Positions 47,419 through 58,008 of a stretch of 64,000 nucleotides of DNA are shown in pieces (within the stretch, counting starts at the first letter, position 1; every line of letters starts with the position of its first letter). The DNA is taken from assembly GCA_903925075.1 (NCBI GenBank), contig CAIYDQ010000323.1:25263-89262 (forward strand), given 5' to 3'. A program made the translations under genes and the position numbers. The notes under the pieces are model-generated. The model did no database searches. It saw only the letters and a program-made list of their open reading frames with translations, and was not told the origin of the DNA. The stretch is from an uncultured Geobacter sp. (lineage in GTDB: Bacteria; Desulfobacterota; Desulfuromonadia; Geobacterales; Geobacteraceae).

Positions 47419-48996
47419 TCAGCACGGGTTCGGCGGGTTCGGCGCGTTCTCCACGAAGATGCCGCAAAGAGGGGGGTCGATCTCATAGTAGCGGCTGACC
47501 GCCACTATGCACCCCGCGTCCAGCTCCGTCCCTTCGGTCAAGAGCAGCAGCCCGGTGCCGCTGTAGATGTTGCGGGTGATGCGCATTCCCGCCATAAGCT
47601 GCTTCGGCCTAAGCTCCTTCTCGGCCCCGTCCAGGCAGAGGTCCGTCTCTGGATCGGCCTTGGCAGCCGACGGCTTCCAGCTCACGAAGACGCCGCCGGA
47701 AGGTGGATCGAGGGCGCATTGGCGCAGCATAGCGGCGATTGCGGCCTGGTCCAGCACGGTTCCCTTAGTCAGCAGCCGCACCCCCGCGCCGCTGTACAGG
47801 TTGCGGGTGACGGTCATGCCGGGGAGCAGTTGCTTTGGGCGCAGCTCTTTCTCGGCGGGTCCGGCGCGCCGGGAGCGGGCCGGGGTATAAAGCGCGCCGA
47901 TCAAAGGCTGCATCGTCTCGAAGAGCGCGGGGTCGAGCCGGCTCCCCGATTCTCTTTTCGCCCGGGCAAGGACCGAGAGCACCGCCGGCTCGCCGCGCTG
48001 CTCGTCCAGTTCCCGGTCGACGAAATCGGCGAAGGCGATGATCCTGGAACCAAGCGGAATGGCCGCGCCGGCGACGCCGTCGGGGAATCCCCTGCCGCCG
48101 TAAAGCTCATGGTGGTGCCTGATCAAAAGCCCCGCCCCCCTCAGTTCCTCGACCGCATCCAGCGCGGTCTGCCCCCGCACCGCGTGCTGCAGGAATATCT
48201 TCAGTTGCTCGCCGGACAACTCGGCCGGCGGCCGATCGAGCAGTTCCGCAGGCATGCCGATCACCCCGATGTCGTGCAGCAGAGCCGCATTTCGAATGGT
48301 TTCGACCTCTTCCGGCGGCAGTCTCAAGGCGGCGGCGGCCTGCACGCTCAACTCGGTGACGTTCCTCGTGTGTTCCTGCAACTGGCTGCTGTGCTGCTCG
48401 ATCAGCCGGGAAAAGGCGAGGATGGTCTGTTGAAAGGATGCGCCGATCTTGCGGTTTCTCTCCTTCAACTCGTCGTTTTGGCGTCGGATGGTGCTGGTCT
48501 GCTCCAGCACGCGCCCCTTCAGGCTGTCGTTCCATTCGGAAAGCTCGCGGTTCTGCTTCTCGACCAGGGCATGAAGCGCCCGGTTTTCCTGCAACAGCCG
48601 ATATTGCCCTACCCCCTCCAGGATGCTACGGCGCAGCACCTCGTCGTCCCAGGGCTTGGTCAGGTAGCGCCAGGCGCCTCCCTTGTTGATCGCATCCATG
48701 GTGGCGGTCATGTCCGCGTATCCGGTGAGCACCATGCGCACCGCGTCCGGCGCGGCAACCCTCGCCTCTTGCAGGAACTCGGCGCCGGACATGCCGGGCA
48801 TGCGCTGATCCGCCAGGATCAGCGCCACGTCCGGGTGCGACGCGATCACCGCGAGCCCCGCGGCCCCGCAATTGGCGGTCAGCACCTCCAGGTCGAGGTC
48901 GTCCTCCATCAGCAGCCTGGCGATGGAACGGACGATGTTCTCCTCGTCGTCGACCAGCAGGACCTTGCAGGCGGTACGGGCTATCAGCTCTGTCAT
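47419..48996 (-). CDS. Response regulator with degenerate HD-GYP domain and duplicated C-terminal module
   Basis: A 525-residue protein with GGAGAGG upstream of the ATG. A receiver (about 8-130; LILADQRMPGMSG, YLTKPWDDEVL) is followed by a coiled coil and an HD-GYP domain (about 190-365). The HD pair is present in LLHDIGVIGMPAELL (near 242), but the following Lys of HDxGK is Val and GYP reads GFP (HHHELYGGRGFPDG), so phosphodiesterase activity against c-di-GMP is uncertain. Residues about 390-450 and 465-520 are two copies of a KELRPKQLLPGM module that I do not recognise from named families. It is likely co-transcribed with its neighbours. Confidence 0.88.
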   Translation of the reverse strand: MTELIARTACKVLLVDDEENIVRSIARLLMEDDLDLEVLTANCGAAGLAVIASHPDVALILADQRMPGMSGAEFLQEARVAAPDAVRMVLTGYADMTATMDAINKGGAWRYLTKPWDDEVLRRSILEGVGQYRLLQENRALHALVEKQNRELSEWNDSLKGRVLEQTSTIRRQNDELKERNRKIGASFQQTILAFSRLIEQHSSQLQEHTRNVTELSVQAAAALRLPPEEVETIRNAALLHDIGVIGMPAELLDRPPAELSGEQLKIFLQHAVRGQTALDAVEELRGAGLLIRHHHELYGGRGFPDGVAGAAIPLGSRIIAFADFVDRELDEQRGEPAVLSVLARAKRESGSRLDPALFETMQPLIGALYTPARSRRAGPAEKELRPKQLLPGMTVTRNLYSGAGVRLLTKGTVLDQAAIAAMLRQCALDPPSGGVFVSWKPSAAKADPETDLCLDGAEKELRPKQLMAGMRITRNIYSGTGLLLLTEGTELDAGCIVAVSRYYEIDPPLCGIFVENAPNPPNPC

Positions 48997-49027
48997 CTTG
49001 CCTCTCCTTCGTCTTTACCGTCTGCGT

Positions 49028-49849
49028 TCAATTGGCGGCGGCCCTGGCGACGGTGAAAATCACCCCCACCCCCCCGTCCTCGATCACGGTGATCCCCTTG
49101 ATCTGCAACTTCGTGCCGTTCACCGTCGCCGTCTGATAGCTGCAGGCGTCGCCGGAACTGGCCGGCGCCGGTGCGCCCAACAGCGACGGCAGCGCTTCGC
49201 GGACGCTTTTCCCCAACACGTCCTCCGCGTTGACGCCGAGCAGCTTGGCGGCCTCGCGGTTGATGTCCAGCACCACGCCGTCGGAGCCGATCCCCAGCAC
49301 CCCGACCGGCAGGTGCCGCAGCACCTTTCTGGCATGTAGCAGGGCGGCGTTTTGCAGCATCAGCTCGCAGGTCCGCTCCTCCACCAGTTGTTCCAGGCTG
49401 GCGTTCAGCTCCCGCAGCTGCTCGTTTTTCAGGCGCAGTTCCTCAGTCAATTGGGCGTTCTTGCGGCGCATGGCGAAGGTCTCCAGCGCCTTGGCCACCG
49501 TGATCCTCAAATCGTCGTCGTTCCACGGCTTGGCGATGAACTTGTAGATCTTCCCCTCGTTGATGGCCGACACCACCGCCGCCGTGTCGGCATAGCCGGA
49601 GAGCACGATCCTGATGGTGTCGGGATGGGTCTTGAACACCTCTTTCAGGAATTCTATGCCGTTCATCCCCGGCATCCTGAAATCGGAGATCACCACCTGC
49701 ACCTGCGGGGCCGCGTGCAAAAGTTCCAGCCCCTCTTCCCCGGTCCCAGCGGTCAGGATTTCGTAGTCGTCGTCCAGGAAGATCCGCTGCAGCGAGCGCA
49801 GCACGTTGCGCTCGTCGTCCACGCACAGTATTCGGGTCCGATTGCTCAT
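49028..49849 (-). CDS. Response regulator with C-terminal PAS domain
   Basis: A 273-residue protein. The receiver (about 1-125) has LCVDDERNVLRSL, VVISDFRMPGMNG and FIAKPWNDDDLR. A coiled coil (about 130-170) leads into a PAS domain (LRHLPVGVLGIGSDGVVLDI, about 178-270). The ATG follows the kinase stop by three bases, and GAGGGGG at the end of the kinase gene serves as its ribosome-binding site, so the two are translationally coupled and probably cognate. With no enzymatic or DNA-binding output, it may pass on the signal by protein contact. Confidence 0.9.
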   Translation of the reverse strand: MSNRTRILCVDDERNVLRSLQRIFLDDDYEILTAGTGEEGLELLHAAPQVQVVISDFRMPGMNGIEFLKEVFKTHPDTIRIVLSGYADTAAVVSAINEGKIYKFIAKPWNDDDLRITVAKALETFAMRRKNAQLTEELRLKNEQLRELNASLEQLVEERTCELMLQNAALLHARKVLRHLPVGVLGIGSDGVVLDINREAAKLLGVNAEDVLGKSVREALPSLLGAPAPASSGDACSYQTATVNGTKLQIKGITVIEDGGVGVIFTVARAAAN

Positions 49850-49852
49850 CTG

Positions 49853-52800
49853 CTACACCCCCTCGATCGGCAGTCTGATGGTGAAGGTGGTCCCCTCCCC
49901 GGGAGCGCTCTCCACGCTGATGCTGCCGCCGTGCTTCTGAATGATGTCGTAGCTGATCGACAGCCCGAGGCCGGTCCCCTTCCCCACCTCCTTGGTGGTG
50001 AAGAACGGCTCGAAGATGCGGCTGCGGATCTCCTCGGGTATGCCGGAACCGGTGTCGCGGATGGAGATGGCGACCGTCTCCCCCTCGCGCCGGGTGGCGA
50101 CGGTGACCTCCCCCCGGGTCTCGATGGCGTGCGCCGCGTTCACCAGGATGTTCAGGAACACCTGGTTCAACTGCTGGGGGAGGCATTTCACCTCGGGGAG
50201 CTCGCCGTAGTCGCGGTGCAGCGTCGTTTTGTACTTGAGTTCGTTCCAGGCGATGGTGACGGTGCTCTCCAGGCACTCGTTGAGGTTCACGTAGCTGGCC
50301 TTGGCGTCGTCGACCCGCGAGAAGCTCTTCAGGTTCTGCACGATGTTGCGCACCCGCTCCGCCCCGTCCTGCGACTCGGCCAAGAGGCTCTTCGCGTCCT
50401 CCAGCACGTAATCCACCTTGAAGCCGCGCCTGGCCCGGGCCAACTCCTCCTTGAGTTCCTGCGGCGCGACCTCCTCCACCTTCGCGGATTGCAGTTCCAG
50501 GAACCCTCTCAGCCGCTCCAGGTACTTGCTCATGGTCCCCAGATTGCTGGAGATAAACCCCATCGGGTTGTTGATTTCGTGGGCGACGCCGGCGGCCAGC
50601 TGTCCTATCGAAGCCATTTTCTCCTGCTGCAGCAGCTGGGAGTGGGTGGACTTCAGTTCCTGGTAGGCATCCGCCAGCTGCTCGGAGACCAGTTTTATCT
50701 GGGTCAGGTCGTGCAGCATGATCACCTCGTCGCTCCCCTCGCCGTAGGGGTAGCTGTTGAGGGTCAGCCAGCGCCGGCTCGGCTCGTGGAAGAGTTCGCC
50801 GCTTGGTCCGTCCAGCCGGTCGAGGTCGAGCCCGGCGGCGCGCAACAAATCGCGCCAGTCCGAGGAGAAGAGCTGCGTCCGCGGGCAGGCCGCGAACTCC
50901 AGGAAGGCCCGGTTGCAGCGCCTGATCCTGCGCTCGCCGTCCACCATGGCCACCATGTCGTCGATGCAGTCCATGCTCTGTTCCCACTCGCGCTTCCCTT
51001 TTTCCACCTGGCGATACAGGTTGGTGAGCTGTTCGTGCTTCAGCACCAGCTCGGCCTGCTTCTTCAGCACCTGGCGTTCCGCGTCTTTCCTGTCGGTGAT
51101 GTCCTCCTTGACGCTGAGGAAATGGGTCAGGACCCCGTCTTTGTCGAAGATGGGGGAGATGAGCACGCTTTCCCAGAAGAGCGTGCCGTTCTTGCGCCTG
51201 TTTTGCAGTTCGCCGTGCCACTCGCGTCCCGACCTGGTGGTCTCCCACAGATCGGCGTACAGCTCCGGCGGATGGTTGCCGGACCGGAGCAGGCTCGGGC
51301 TTTTGGCGATCGCCTCCTCGAAGGAGTAGCCGGTTGTTTCGCAGAACTTGCGGTTCACGTACTGGATGGCGCCGGAGAGCTCGGTGATGATGATGGCGCT
51401 GGCGCTCTGCTCGACCGCCTGGGAAAAAAGACGCAGCGACTCCTCGGCGCGCGCACGGTCGGTGATGTCGTTGATGGTCTCCACCACGGCGACGATCTCT
51501 CCGTTTCTTAGCACCGGCGCCGCATCGAAGAAGAGGTAGCGGTCCTTGCCGTTGATGTTTCGGTACCACCCCTCGGCCCGCACCACCCCCGGGACCGCGA
51601 AATCCTTGTCGAAGCTCCGGTAAAGCCTGCCGATCTGCTCCGTCTCGCCGTCCATGACCAGGTCGCACAGCAACGGGCGCTTCTCGGGGTAGACGAACTG
51701 CCACTGGCGGTCGGTGCCGAGCACCTCCCGGGCCGGCACCCCGGACAGCTCGGTCATGGCCCGGTTCCAGACGATGACGCGGTGGCTTTTGTCGATGACG
51801 AAGATCGGGGTGGAGGTGTTCTCCAGCAGGCTCTCGGCAAAATGGCGCTGCTCCTCCAGCAGTTCCTCCAACTCGCGGTAGCGGGAGACGTCCCGGAAGC
51901 TGCCGCGCACGCCCAAGTGAGCGCCGTCCAGTCCGGTCACCAGGTGGCAGGTGTAGTTGAACCAGCGCGTTCCACCCCCGCGGACGTTCAGGCGCAGCTC
52001 GATCTGCGAGCCGTCCCGGCCGGCATCGGCGCTGCGTCGCAGGTTCCAGAGGGCGCGGTCGTCCGGGTGGACGATACTCTCCAAAAGCCGCGGAGACTCC
52101 AGGAACTCCCGGTCGGCGTAGCCGGTGAGCGCCAGGCAGTTGGGAGAGATGTAGCGCACGGTGTCATCGGGGTTTCTCAGGACGGCCAGCTCCGTGGTGA
52201 AGTCGGCGATGATCCGGTACAGTTCCCGGTTCTCCTCCAGGATCTCCCGCTTTTGGTCCATCTCTCCGACCACCGCGTTCACCGCCAGCGCCAGGGTTTC
52301 CAGCTCGTCTCCCGTCGCCACGGCGAGGCGCCGCTCCTCCCCCTCCTTGGCCGGCAGGTCGCGCACCTGCCCGATCAGCCGGAACAGGGGCGCCATGATG
52401 CGTCGCACCAGCAAGCGCAGCGCCAGTTGGGTCAGCCCCAGGATGGCCAGCAGAGCCGCCGCCAGGGTAAGCACGAAGAAAGTGCGGGCGTCCTTGAGCG
52501 GCGCGTACACCTCGGCCGCCGGGTACTGGATGGCTACCAGCCAGGGGACGCTGCCAAGGGGCCTGGCGGAGGTGATCATCGGTTCCCCCCCCGCCCCGCT
52601 CGCCTCCCCGTGCGTCGGCAGGTGCTTCAGGATCGCCCGGTCCAGCCCCGTGTCCGTGCCCGGCTCCACCCGCTGCATGATGCGCGTGCGGTCCGGGTGC
52701 ATGATGACGATGCGGCTGGTTGTCACCAGGAAGAGCCGGCCGCGGGTCCCCAGGGTAACCTCCCCGAAATCGGCCAGGTTGTCGCTCAAAAGCAGGTCGT

Positions 52801-53329
52801 TGCGTCCCACCAGCAGCCCGGCCACCGAGCCGTCCGGTCGCAGGATGGGAACGGAGAAGGCGATCATCGGATGATCTTTCGGGAAGTCGGCCAGGAAGGG
52901 GTCGGAGACGCGCGGCGAGCCCGCGGCGAGCCCCCGGCCGAGGTAGTCGTGTCCCCGGATGCCGCTTCCCGCCGGGCTCCCCGGCTGCGGACTTTGAGCG
53001 AGCAGGCGTCCCTGCGGGTCCACCACCAGCAGGCCGCCGTCGAAAAAGCTCCGAATCGACTGAAAACCGTCCAGCTTCCTCTGCAGGGACGCCGGGTCGC
53101 CGAGGTCGGCCGGGGGGAGGCGTTGTGACGCGAGCCGGAGCATCTCCAGCGAGCGCGCGACCTCGCCGTCGAGATGCCGTGCCGCCATGGCGAGGATGGT
53201 GGCATGCTGCTGAGAGATGGTCGCCTTGAAGGTGCGGGCGAGATAGCGGTAGCCCGCCAGGGTCAGGAGGACCATGCAGGCCGCCACCAGCGGGAAAACG
53301 GTTCCGGCGATGGTGCGCTTGATGTTCAT
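49853..53329 (-). CDS. Large sensor histidine kinase (dCache-HAMP-4xPAS-HisKA-HATPase)
   Basis: A 1158-residue membrane kinase. TM1 (about 10-30) and TM2 (about 283-305) bracket a periplasmic double-Cache-like domain ([39 protein letters not shown]). HAMP follows, then PAS domains near 370-480, 490-615, 625-745 and 795-885. HisKA carries [13 protein letters not shown] (near 918), and the HATPase ends the protein ([28 protein letters not shown]). This class lacks a fused receiver. The regulator coupled to it at 49028 is the likely partner. GGAG precedes the ATG. Confidence 0.93.
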   Translation of the reverse strand: MNIKRTIAGTVFPLVAACMVLLTLAGYRYLARTFKATISQQHATILAMAARHLDGEVARSLEMLRLASQRLPPADLGDPASLQRKLDGFQSIRSFFDGGLLVVDPQGRLLAQSPQPGSPAGSGIRGHDYLGRGLAAGSPRVSDPFLADFPKDHPMIAFSVPILRPDGSVAGLLVGRNDLLLSDNLADFGEVTLGTRGRLFLVTTSRIVIMHPDRTRIMQRVEPGTDTGLDRAILKHLPTHGEASGAGGEPMITSARPLGSVPWLVAIQYPAAEVYAPLKDARTFFVLTLAAALLAILGLTQLALRLLVRRIMAPLFRLIGQVRDLPAKEGEERRLAVATGDELETLALAVNAVVGEMDQKREILEENRELYRIIADFTTELAVLRNPDDTVRYISPNCLALTGYADREFLESPRLLESIVHPDDRALWNLRRSADAGRDGSQIELRLNVRGGGTRWFNYTCHLVTGLDGAHLGVRGSFRDVSRYRELEELLEEQRHFAESLLENTSTPIFVIDKSHRVIVWNRAMTELSGVPAREVLGTDRQWQFVYPEKRPLLCDLVMDGETEQIGRLYRSFDKDFAVPGVVRAEGWYRNINGKDRYLFFDAAPVLRNGEIVAVVETINDITDRARAEESLRLFSQAVEQSASAIIITELSGAIQYVNRKFCETTGYSFEEAIAKSPSLLRSGNHPPELYADLWETTRSGREWHGELQNRRKNGTLFWESVLISPIFDKDGVLTHFLSVKEDITDRKDAERQVLKKQAELVLKHEQLTNLYRQVEKGKREWEQSMDCIDDMVAMVDGERRIRRCNRAFLEFAACPRTQLFSSDWRDLLRAAGLDLDRLDGPSGELFHEPSRRWLTLNSYPYGEGSDEVIMLHDLTQIKLVSEQLADAYQELKSTHSQLLQQEKMASIGQLAAGVAHEINNPMGFISSNLGTMSKYLERLRGFLELQSAKVEEVAPQELKEELARARRGFKVDYVLEDAKSLLAESQDGAERVRNIVQNLKSFSRVDDAKASYVNLNECLESTVTIAWNELKYKTTLHRDYGELPEVKCLPQQLNQVFLNILVNAAHAIETRGEVTVATRREGETVAISIRDTGSGIPEEIRSRIFEPFFTTKEVGKGTGLGLSISYDIIQKHGGSISVESAPGEGTTFTIRLPIEGV

Positions 53330-53514
53330 GCGGAGCTCTCCCCAAACGGCGCTGCTCTTTCCCGGCCGGCCTCCCGGCGCGGCTTCGGCCGCGCTCTGCG
53401 CGGGGCGATTCGGCAGCCGCCGGAAATCGGCGCACGGCTTCCCCTAGATATCGGAGCAACCGGCGATCACTTGAGCGCATTCTCCCATAAACTCCCCGAC
53501 GGTGGCGAATAAAA

Positions 53515-55560
53515 TCAGCATCGGTCGTCTTGCGGGCTGTACGCGCGGTAATGGCTGAAGGCCTCGCCGACCTTCTCCCGGATGACATCGTCATCCCAGG
53601 GCTTGTTCAGAAATTTGTAAACCGCGCCCCGATTGATGGCGTCGCTCATGGAATCGAGGTCGGCGTGCGCCGTGAGCATGATGCGAACCGTATCCGGATA
53701 GAGTTCCCTGACCCGGCTCAGGAACTCGGTGCCGTTCATTACCGGCATCTTCTGGTCGGAAATGACCACCGCCACGCGGTTGTTGGCCAAAAGTTCGAAC
53801 CCCTCGCCGGCGCTTTGCGCGGTGAGCACGCGGTACCCCTCCAGCAGGAACAGCCTTTGCAGCGCGGCGACCACGCTTTTTTCGTCGTCCACCACGAGCA
53901 GCGTCCGTTGCCGGCGGCCGTCATGGTCGGGGGGCGCGGGCAGGCGACGGTCCTCGGCGAGCAGGCGCTGAAATTCCCGGGCCGGCAGCGGGCGGCTGTA
54001 GTAAAACCCCTGCATTTCGTCGCAGCCGTGGGAGCGCAGATAGTTCAACTGCCCTTCGGTTTCCACCCCTTCCGCGATCACCTTCAAACGCAGTCCGTGC
54101 GCCATGGCGATGACGGCCCTGGCGATGGCCGCGTTGTCGGGGTCGCAGGTGATATCCCGCACGAAGGACTGGTCCAATTTCAACTTGTCGAAGGGAAAGC
54201 GCTTCAGGTAACTCAGGCTGGAATAGCCCGTGCCGAAATCGTCCATCGACAGACCGGTCCCCATGCGCTTCAGCTCGTTCAGGGTGGCAGCCGCCCTCTC
54301 CATGTCGTGCATGACCATGCTCTCGGTGATCTCAATCTCAAGAAAGCGCGGTTCCAGGCCGGTCTCCAGCAAGGCCAGCCCGATCAGGCCGGCGATGTCG
54401 CGCTGCCTGAATTGACGGGGCGACAGGTTGACGGCCACGGCCAGCGGCGGCAGACCGGCGTCCTGCCAGGCCTTGTTTTGCGCGCAGGCGGTTTTCAACA
54501 CCCAGGCGCCGATCGGCTCGATCAGCCCGGTCTCCTCGGCAAGGGAAATAAAACTGTCCGGGGCGGTCATCCCCAACTCGGGACTTTGCCAGCGGACCAG
54601 GGCCTCCATGCCGACGACGCGGCCGGAGCGCAGATCCACCTTCGGCTGGTAATGCACCAACAGCTCGTCATGCTCCAGGGCCCGCCGCAGATGCTTTTCC
54701 ATGGACAGGCGCGCCAAGGCTCGGGCGTTCATCTCGGCCGCGAAAAACTTGAAGTTGTTGCGCCCCTGCTCCTTGGCCCGATACATGGCCACCTCGGCGT
54801 GCTTTAGCAGCGTCTGCGCGTCCTCCCCGTCCCTGGGGGCGACGCCGATTCCTATGCTGCAGGTGACGAAGAGCTCGTGGTCGTTTATCGGCAAGGGCCG
54901 GGCCAGCGCCGCCAAAATCTGGCCGGCGATCAGCGAGGCGTTGTCGGCCACGGCCCTGCCGGAAACGACGGCAACGAATTCGTCGCCGCCTTGGCGCGCC
55001 ACGGTGTCTCCCGACCTCACGCATCCCGCCAGGCGTTCGGCGACGGTCTTCAGCAGCAGGTCGCCGACGTCGTGCCCCAGGGTATCGTTTACGAACTTGA
55101 AATTGTCCAGATCGAGGAAGAAGACCGCCACCTCCTGGCGGCTGCGATGAGACATGAGCAGCGCCTGACGAATGCGGTCGATGAGCAGGTTGTGGTTGGG
55201 CAGGCCCGTCAATCCGTCATGGTCGGCCTGATACTCCAGTTGTTCCTGATACTCCAATCGTTCCTGATACCGTTTGCGCTCGAAACCGATCGCGGCGTCC
55301 TCTATGCATCCCAGCGAGACCTCGGCGCGGGCAAATTCGTTAAGGGCCAGGTTTCGCAGGGGCCGGACCACCAACCACCAGACGAAGGGAGCGGCGAGGG
55401 CCAGCAAAAGAAGCGCGTCGGAAAAGTTTCGCACGTATTCCGGAGAGCCGGGGGGGAGCAGGCGCGGCAGGGCGAACATGACCAGGAGTTCGGCCAGGGC
55501 AACGATCAGCAGCAAGCCGGCAAAAAGGGGCAACGGTCTGGGTACGTTGGAAGATGACAT
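53515..55560 (-). CDS. Membrane GGDEF-EAL protein with C-terminal receiver
   Basis: A 681-residue protein. Two membrane helices (about 13-33, 47-66) form a module also present in the neighbouring kinase at 55669. A short repeat LEYQEQ/LEYQAD linker precedes the GGDEF domain (about 120-275; RQGGDEFVAV with an RSGD inhibitory site five residues before). The EAL domain (about 290-535) retains GMEALVRW, NLSPRQF, EIEITES, DDFGTGYSSL and AEGVETEG, so both activities appear intact. A KPW-type receiver ends the protein (VVISDQKMPVMNG, FLNKPWDDDVI); its C-terminal position is unusual. It should turn c-di-GMP over in response to phosphorylation. Confidence 0.92.
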   Translation of the reverse strand: MSSSNVPRPLPLFAGLLLIVALAELLVMFALPRLLPPGSPEYVRNFSDALLLLALAAPFVWWLVVRPLRNLALNEFARAEVSLGCIEDAAIGFERKRYQERLEYQEQLEYQADHDGLTGLPNHNLLIDRIRQALLMSHRSRQEVAVFFLDLDNFKFVNDTLGHDVGDLLLKTVAERLAGCVRSGDTVARQGGDEFVAVVSGRAVADNASLIAGQILAALARPLPINDHELFVTCSIGIGVAPRDGEDAQTLLKHAEVAMYRAKEQGRNNFKFFAAEMNARALARLSMEKHLRRALEHDELLVHYQPKVDLRSGRVVGMEALVRWQSPELGMTAPDSFISLAEETGLIEPIGAWVLKTACAQNKAWQDAGLPPLAVAVNLSPRQFRQRDIAGLIGLALLETGLEPRFLEIEITESMVMHDMERAAATLNELKRMGTGLSMDDFGTGYSSLSYLKRFPFDKLKLDQSFVRDITCDPDNAAIARAVIAMAHGLRLKVIAEGVETEGQLNYLRSHGCDEMQGFYYSRPLPAREFQRLLAEDRRLPAPPDHDGRRQRTLLVVDDEKSVVAALQRLFLLEGYRVLTAQSAGEGFELLANNRVAVVISDQKMPVMNGTEFLSRVRELYPDTVRIMLTAHADLDSMSDAINRGAVYKFLNKPWDDDVIREKVGEAFSHYRAYSPQDDRC
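55230..55270 (-). repeat. 18-bp tandem repeat encoding the LEYQE linker
   Basis: Two and a third copies of an 18-base unit (GATACTCCARTYGTTCCT on the plus strand) encode a six-residue repeat in the coiled coil before the GGDEF domain. Confidence 0.85.
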
Positions 55561-55668
55561 GGCCGCTCCCCGCTCATGGTGTATTGTTTCGGCGCCGACC
55601 GACCATATCAGTTCCGATCAGTTTTCCACAAGTTAAATTGCTTTGCGGCGGCCTGGGGAAGGTCGCCC

Positions 55669-57966
55669 TCAAGGGGTTGCGGGGATGCGCACCGTAAAAG
55701 TGGAGCCCTTGCCCGGCTCGCTTTGCACGGCGATCTCTCCGTTGTGCTTCTTGACGATCTCAGCCGAGATGGAAAGTCCCAGCCCGGTTCCCTTGCCCAC
55801 CTCCTTGGTGGTGTAGAAGGCGTCGAAGATGCGTTGCCGGTCGGCAACCGGGATGCCGCAACCGGTATCGGAAATGGCGATACTGACCGAACCGTCCGCG
55901 AACCAGGTCCTGACGGCGATCTCGCCCTGATTGCCGACGGCGTGGGCCGCGTTGACCAGCAGATTCAGGAACACCTGGTTGAGTTGCTGGGGGTTGCAGC
56001 GCAGGAAGGGGATCTCGCCGTAATCGCGCTTGAAAGTGGCCACGTACTTGATCTCGTTCCAGACGATGTTCACGGCGCTCTCCAGGCAGGCATTGAGGTC
56101 GGCGTCGACCATGGCCTCCCCGTCGCTGTGAGAAAAGGTCTTCAGGTTCTGGACGATCGCGCTTACCCGCTCGGTCCCCTCGAGGTTCTCCTCGACCAGT
56201 TGCCGCATGTCCTGCAAAAGATAATCGACCTTGAAATGGCTGCGGCTGCGGGCCACCTCCTGCCGGACCTCGTCGGCACACCCCTGCTGCACGGCGCGCT
56301 CCAAAACGGCTATGAAGCCCTCCAGTTTCTCCGCGTACTTGCCGAGGGTGCTCATGTTGCTGCGGATAAAGCCGATGGGGTTGTTTATTTCATGCGCCAC
56401 CCCGGCGGCCAGTTGGCCGATGGAAGCCATCTTTTCGTGCTGGATTATCCGCGCCTGCATCTCCTTCAGCTTCCTTTCCGCCAGTTTGCGCTCGCCGATG
56501 TCGCGCATGAACACCAAGGCGCCGTGCTCGCCTTTGAACTCGAAAGGCACGGCCGACACCTCCGAATCCGCGATCGCGCCGTCAAGTCGCAGGCAGCGCT
56601 GTTCCCTGACCGGCACCGCTTGGTGCAGCTCGTTGAGCGTCGCCATGCGCTCCCGCAAATTGTCGCGGCAGTCCGGATGGAAGCGCTCCGCGACGGGCTT
56701 GCCCAACATTTCCTCTTTCCCTTTGGCGCCGAAAAGCTCCAGGGCGGCGCGATTGACATAGGAGAAACAGCCGCGGGTCTGAATGACGATGCCGTCCGGG
56801 GCGTGTTCCACCAGCAGCCGGAAGTGCTCTTCGCTTTGCCGCAGGGCCTCCGCGGACTGCAGGCGCGCGATTCCCAGCGCAATTTGATCCGAAATCGCCG
56901 CCAGGGCTCCCAAGGCCGCGTCGGTGAGCGGCTTGCGGGAGAACATGGCCATCACGCCGACCAATTGGTCCGCGACCACCAGGGGGTGTCCGGCGAAGGC
57001 GACCATCCCCTCGCGTTTAGCCCACTGCTGGTCGCCCACCCGGGGATCGCCGACCACGGCGTTGGTCAGATGGGGTTTTTTCTCCTGCGCTATCAGCCCT
57101 ATCTTGAATTTCCCCACCGGTACCCGGCCGTGGGGACCGTCGACATGGGTGTACATCCCGGCGCTGGCCTGAAGTTCCAGGACGTTCTCTTTTTCGTTCA
57201 AAAGCCAGATGCGGGCAAACGCCGCGTCGAGATGCAGGCAGATCGCTTCGGCGCAGCGCTTCAGGGTATCCGACAGGTTTTCGCCGGTGGTGACGGCCAC
57301 TCCCACCTCGGCGCCGAGGGCGGCGAGATGCATTCTTTCGCGCAGTTCCTCTTCCGCCCGTTTGCGTAGCGTGATGTTGTCGAAGACGGCGACGAAGCAG
57401 CCTCTTTCGGGACTGTAGACGCTTACCGAAAACCAGACCCCCAGGGGCTCGACATAGCTTTCGAATCGTTCCGGATTGCCGGTCGACGCCACTCTGGCAT
57501 AGGTCTCCAGCAATTCGGGATGCGACTCGCGCAGGCCCGGTATCACCTCGCTGACCCTTCTGCCGACCACGTCCCGCAGGCCGGTCAACTTTTGGAAGGC
57601 GGCGTTGACGCTCAGGTAGACGAAGTCGCGCGGCTCGCCTTCCCCGCCGACCATCCGGCAATACGCGTATCCCTCCAGCATGTTCTCGAACAGGAAGTGG
57701 AAGCGTTTCTCGCTTTGCCGCAGCACCTTTTCCGACAGCCTGAGCCGCGGCCGGGCGACCAGCCACCAGATGAAGGGCGCGCTGCAGAGCGCCAAAAGGA
57801 AAGCATCGGCGAAATTCTCCAGGCTCTTGCCGACGCCGGGAAGAATGTAGGGGAGCAGAAACATGATCAACATTTCGATGGTGAAGACGATCAGCAGCAG
57901 GGCGCCGAAAAGATAGAGCGTGTCGCGCAACAGTCGGCGGGGGAATTGCTGTTTCTTCTTGCTCAT
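55669..57966 (-). CDS. Membrane sensor histidine kinase (2TM-PAS-GAF-PAS-HisKA-HATPase)
   Basis: A 765-residue kinase with GGAAGG upstream of the ATG. Two membrane helices (about 19-40, 53-72) with almost no periplasmic loop suggest intramembrane or cytoplasmic sensing. PAS (about 85-205), GAF (about 215-370; VAFAGHPLVVADQLVGVMAM) and PAS (about 380-495) domains precede HisKA with [13 protein letters not shown] (near 524) and a full HATPase ([28 protein letters not shown]). Its core resembles that of the 49853 kinase. The 2TM module matches that of the GGDEF-EAL-REC protein just downstream, 108 bases away, suggesting a joint origin and cooperation. Confidence 0.92.
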   Translation of the reverse strand: MSKKKQQFPRRLLRDTLYLFGALLLIVFTIEMLIMFLLPYILPGVGKSLENFADAFLLALCSAPFIWWLVARPRLRLSEKVLRQSEKRFHFLFENMLEGYAYCRMVGGEGEPRDFVYLSVNAAFQKLTGLRDVVGRRVSEVIPGLRESHPELLETYARVASTGNPERFESYVEPLGVWFSVSVYSPERGCFVAVFDNITLRKRAEEELRERMHLAALGAEVGVAVTTGENLSDTLKRCAEAICLHLDAAFARIWLLNEKENVLELQASAGMYTHVDGPHGRVPVGKFKIGLIAQEKKPHLTNAVVGDPRVGDQQWAKREGMVAFAGHPLVVADQLVGVMAMFSRKPLTDAALGALAAISDQIALGIARLQSAEALRQSEEHFRLLVEHAPDGIVIQTRGCFSYVNRAALELFGAKGKEEMLGKPVAERFHPDCRDNLRERMATLNELHQAVPVREQRCLRLDGAIADSEVSAVPFEFKGEHGALVFMRDIGERKLAERKLKEMQARIIQHEKMASIGQLAAGVAHEINNPIGFIRSNMSTLGKYAEKLEGFIAVLERAVQQGCADEVRQEVARSRSHFKVDYLLQDMRQLVEENLEGTERVSAIVQNLKTFSHSDGEAMVDADLNACLESAVNIVWNEIKYVATFKRDYGEIPFLRCNPQQLNQVFLNLLVNAAHAVGNQGEIAVRTWFADGSVSIAISDTGCGIPVADRQRIFDAFYTTKEVGKGTGLGLSISAEIVKKHNGEIAVQSEPGKGSTFTVRIPATP

Positions 57967-58008
57967 GGCACCTTCCGGGTCGGACGCTATTGATGTTTCG
58001 CTAAAACG

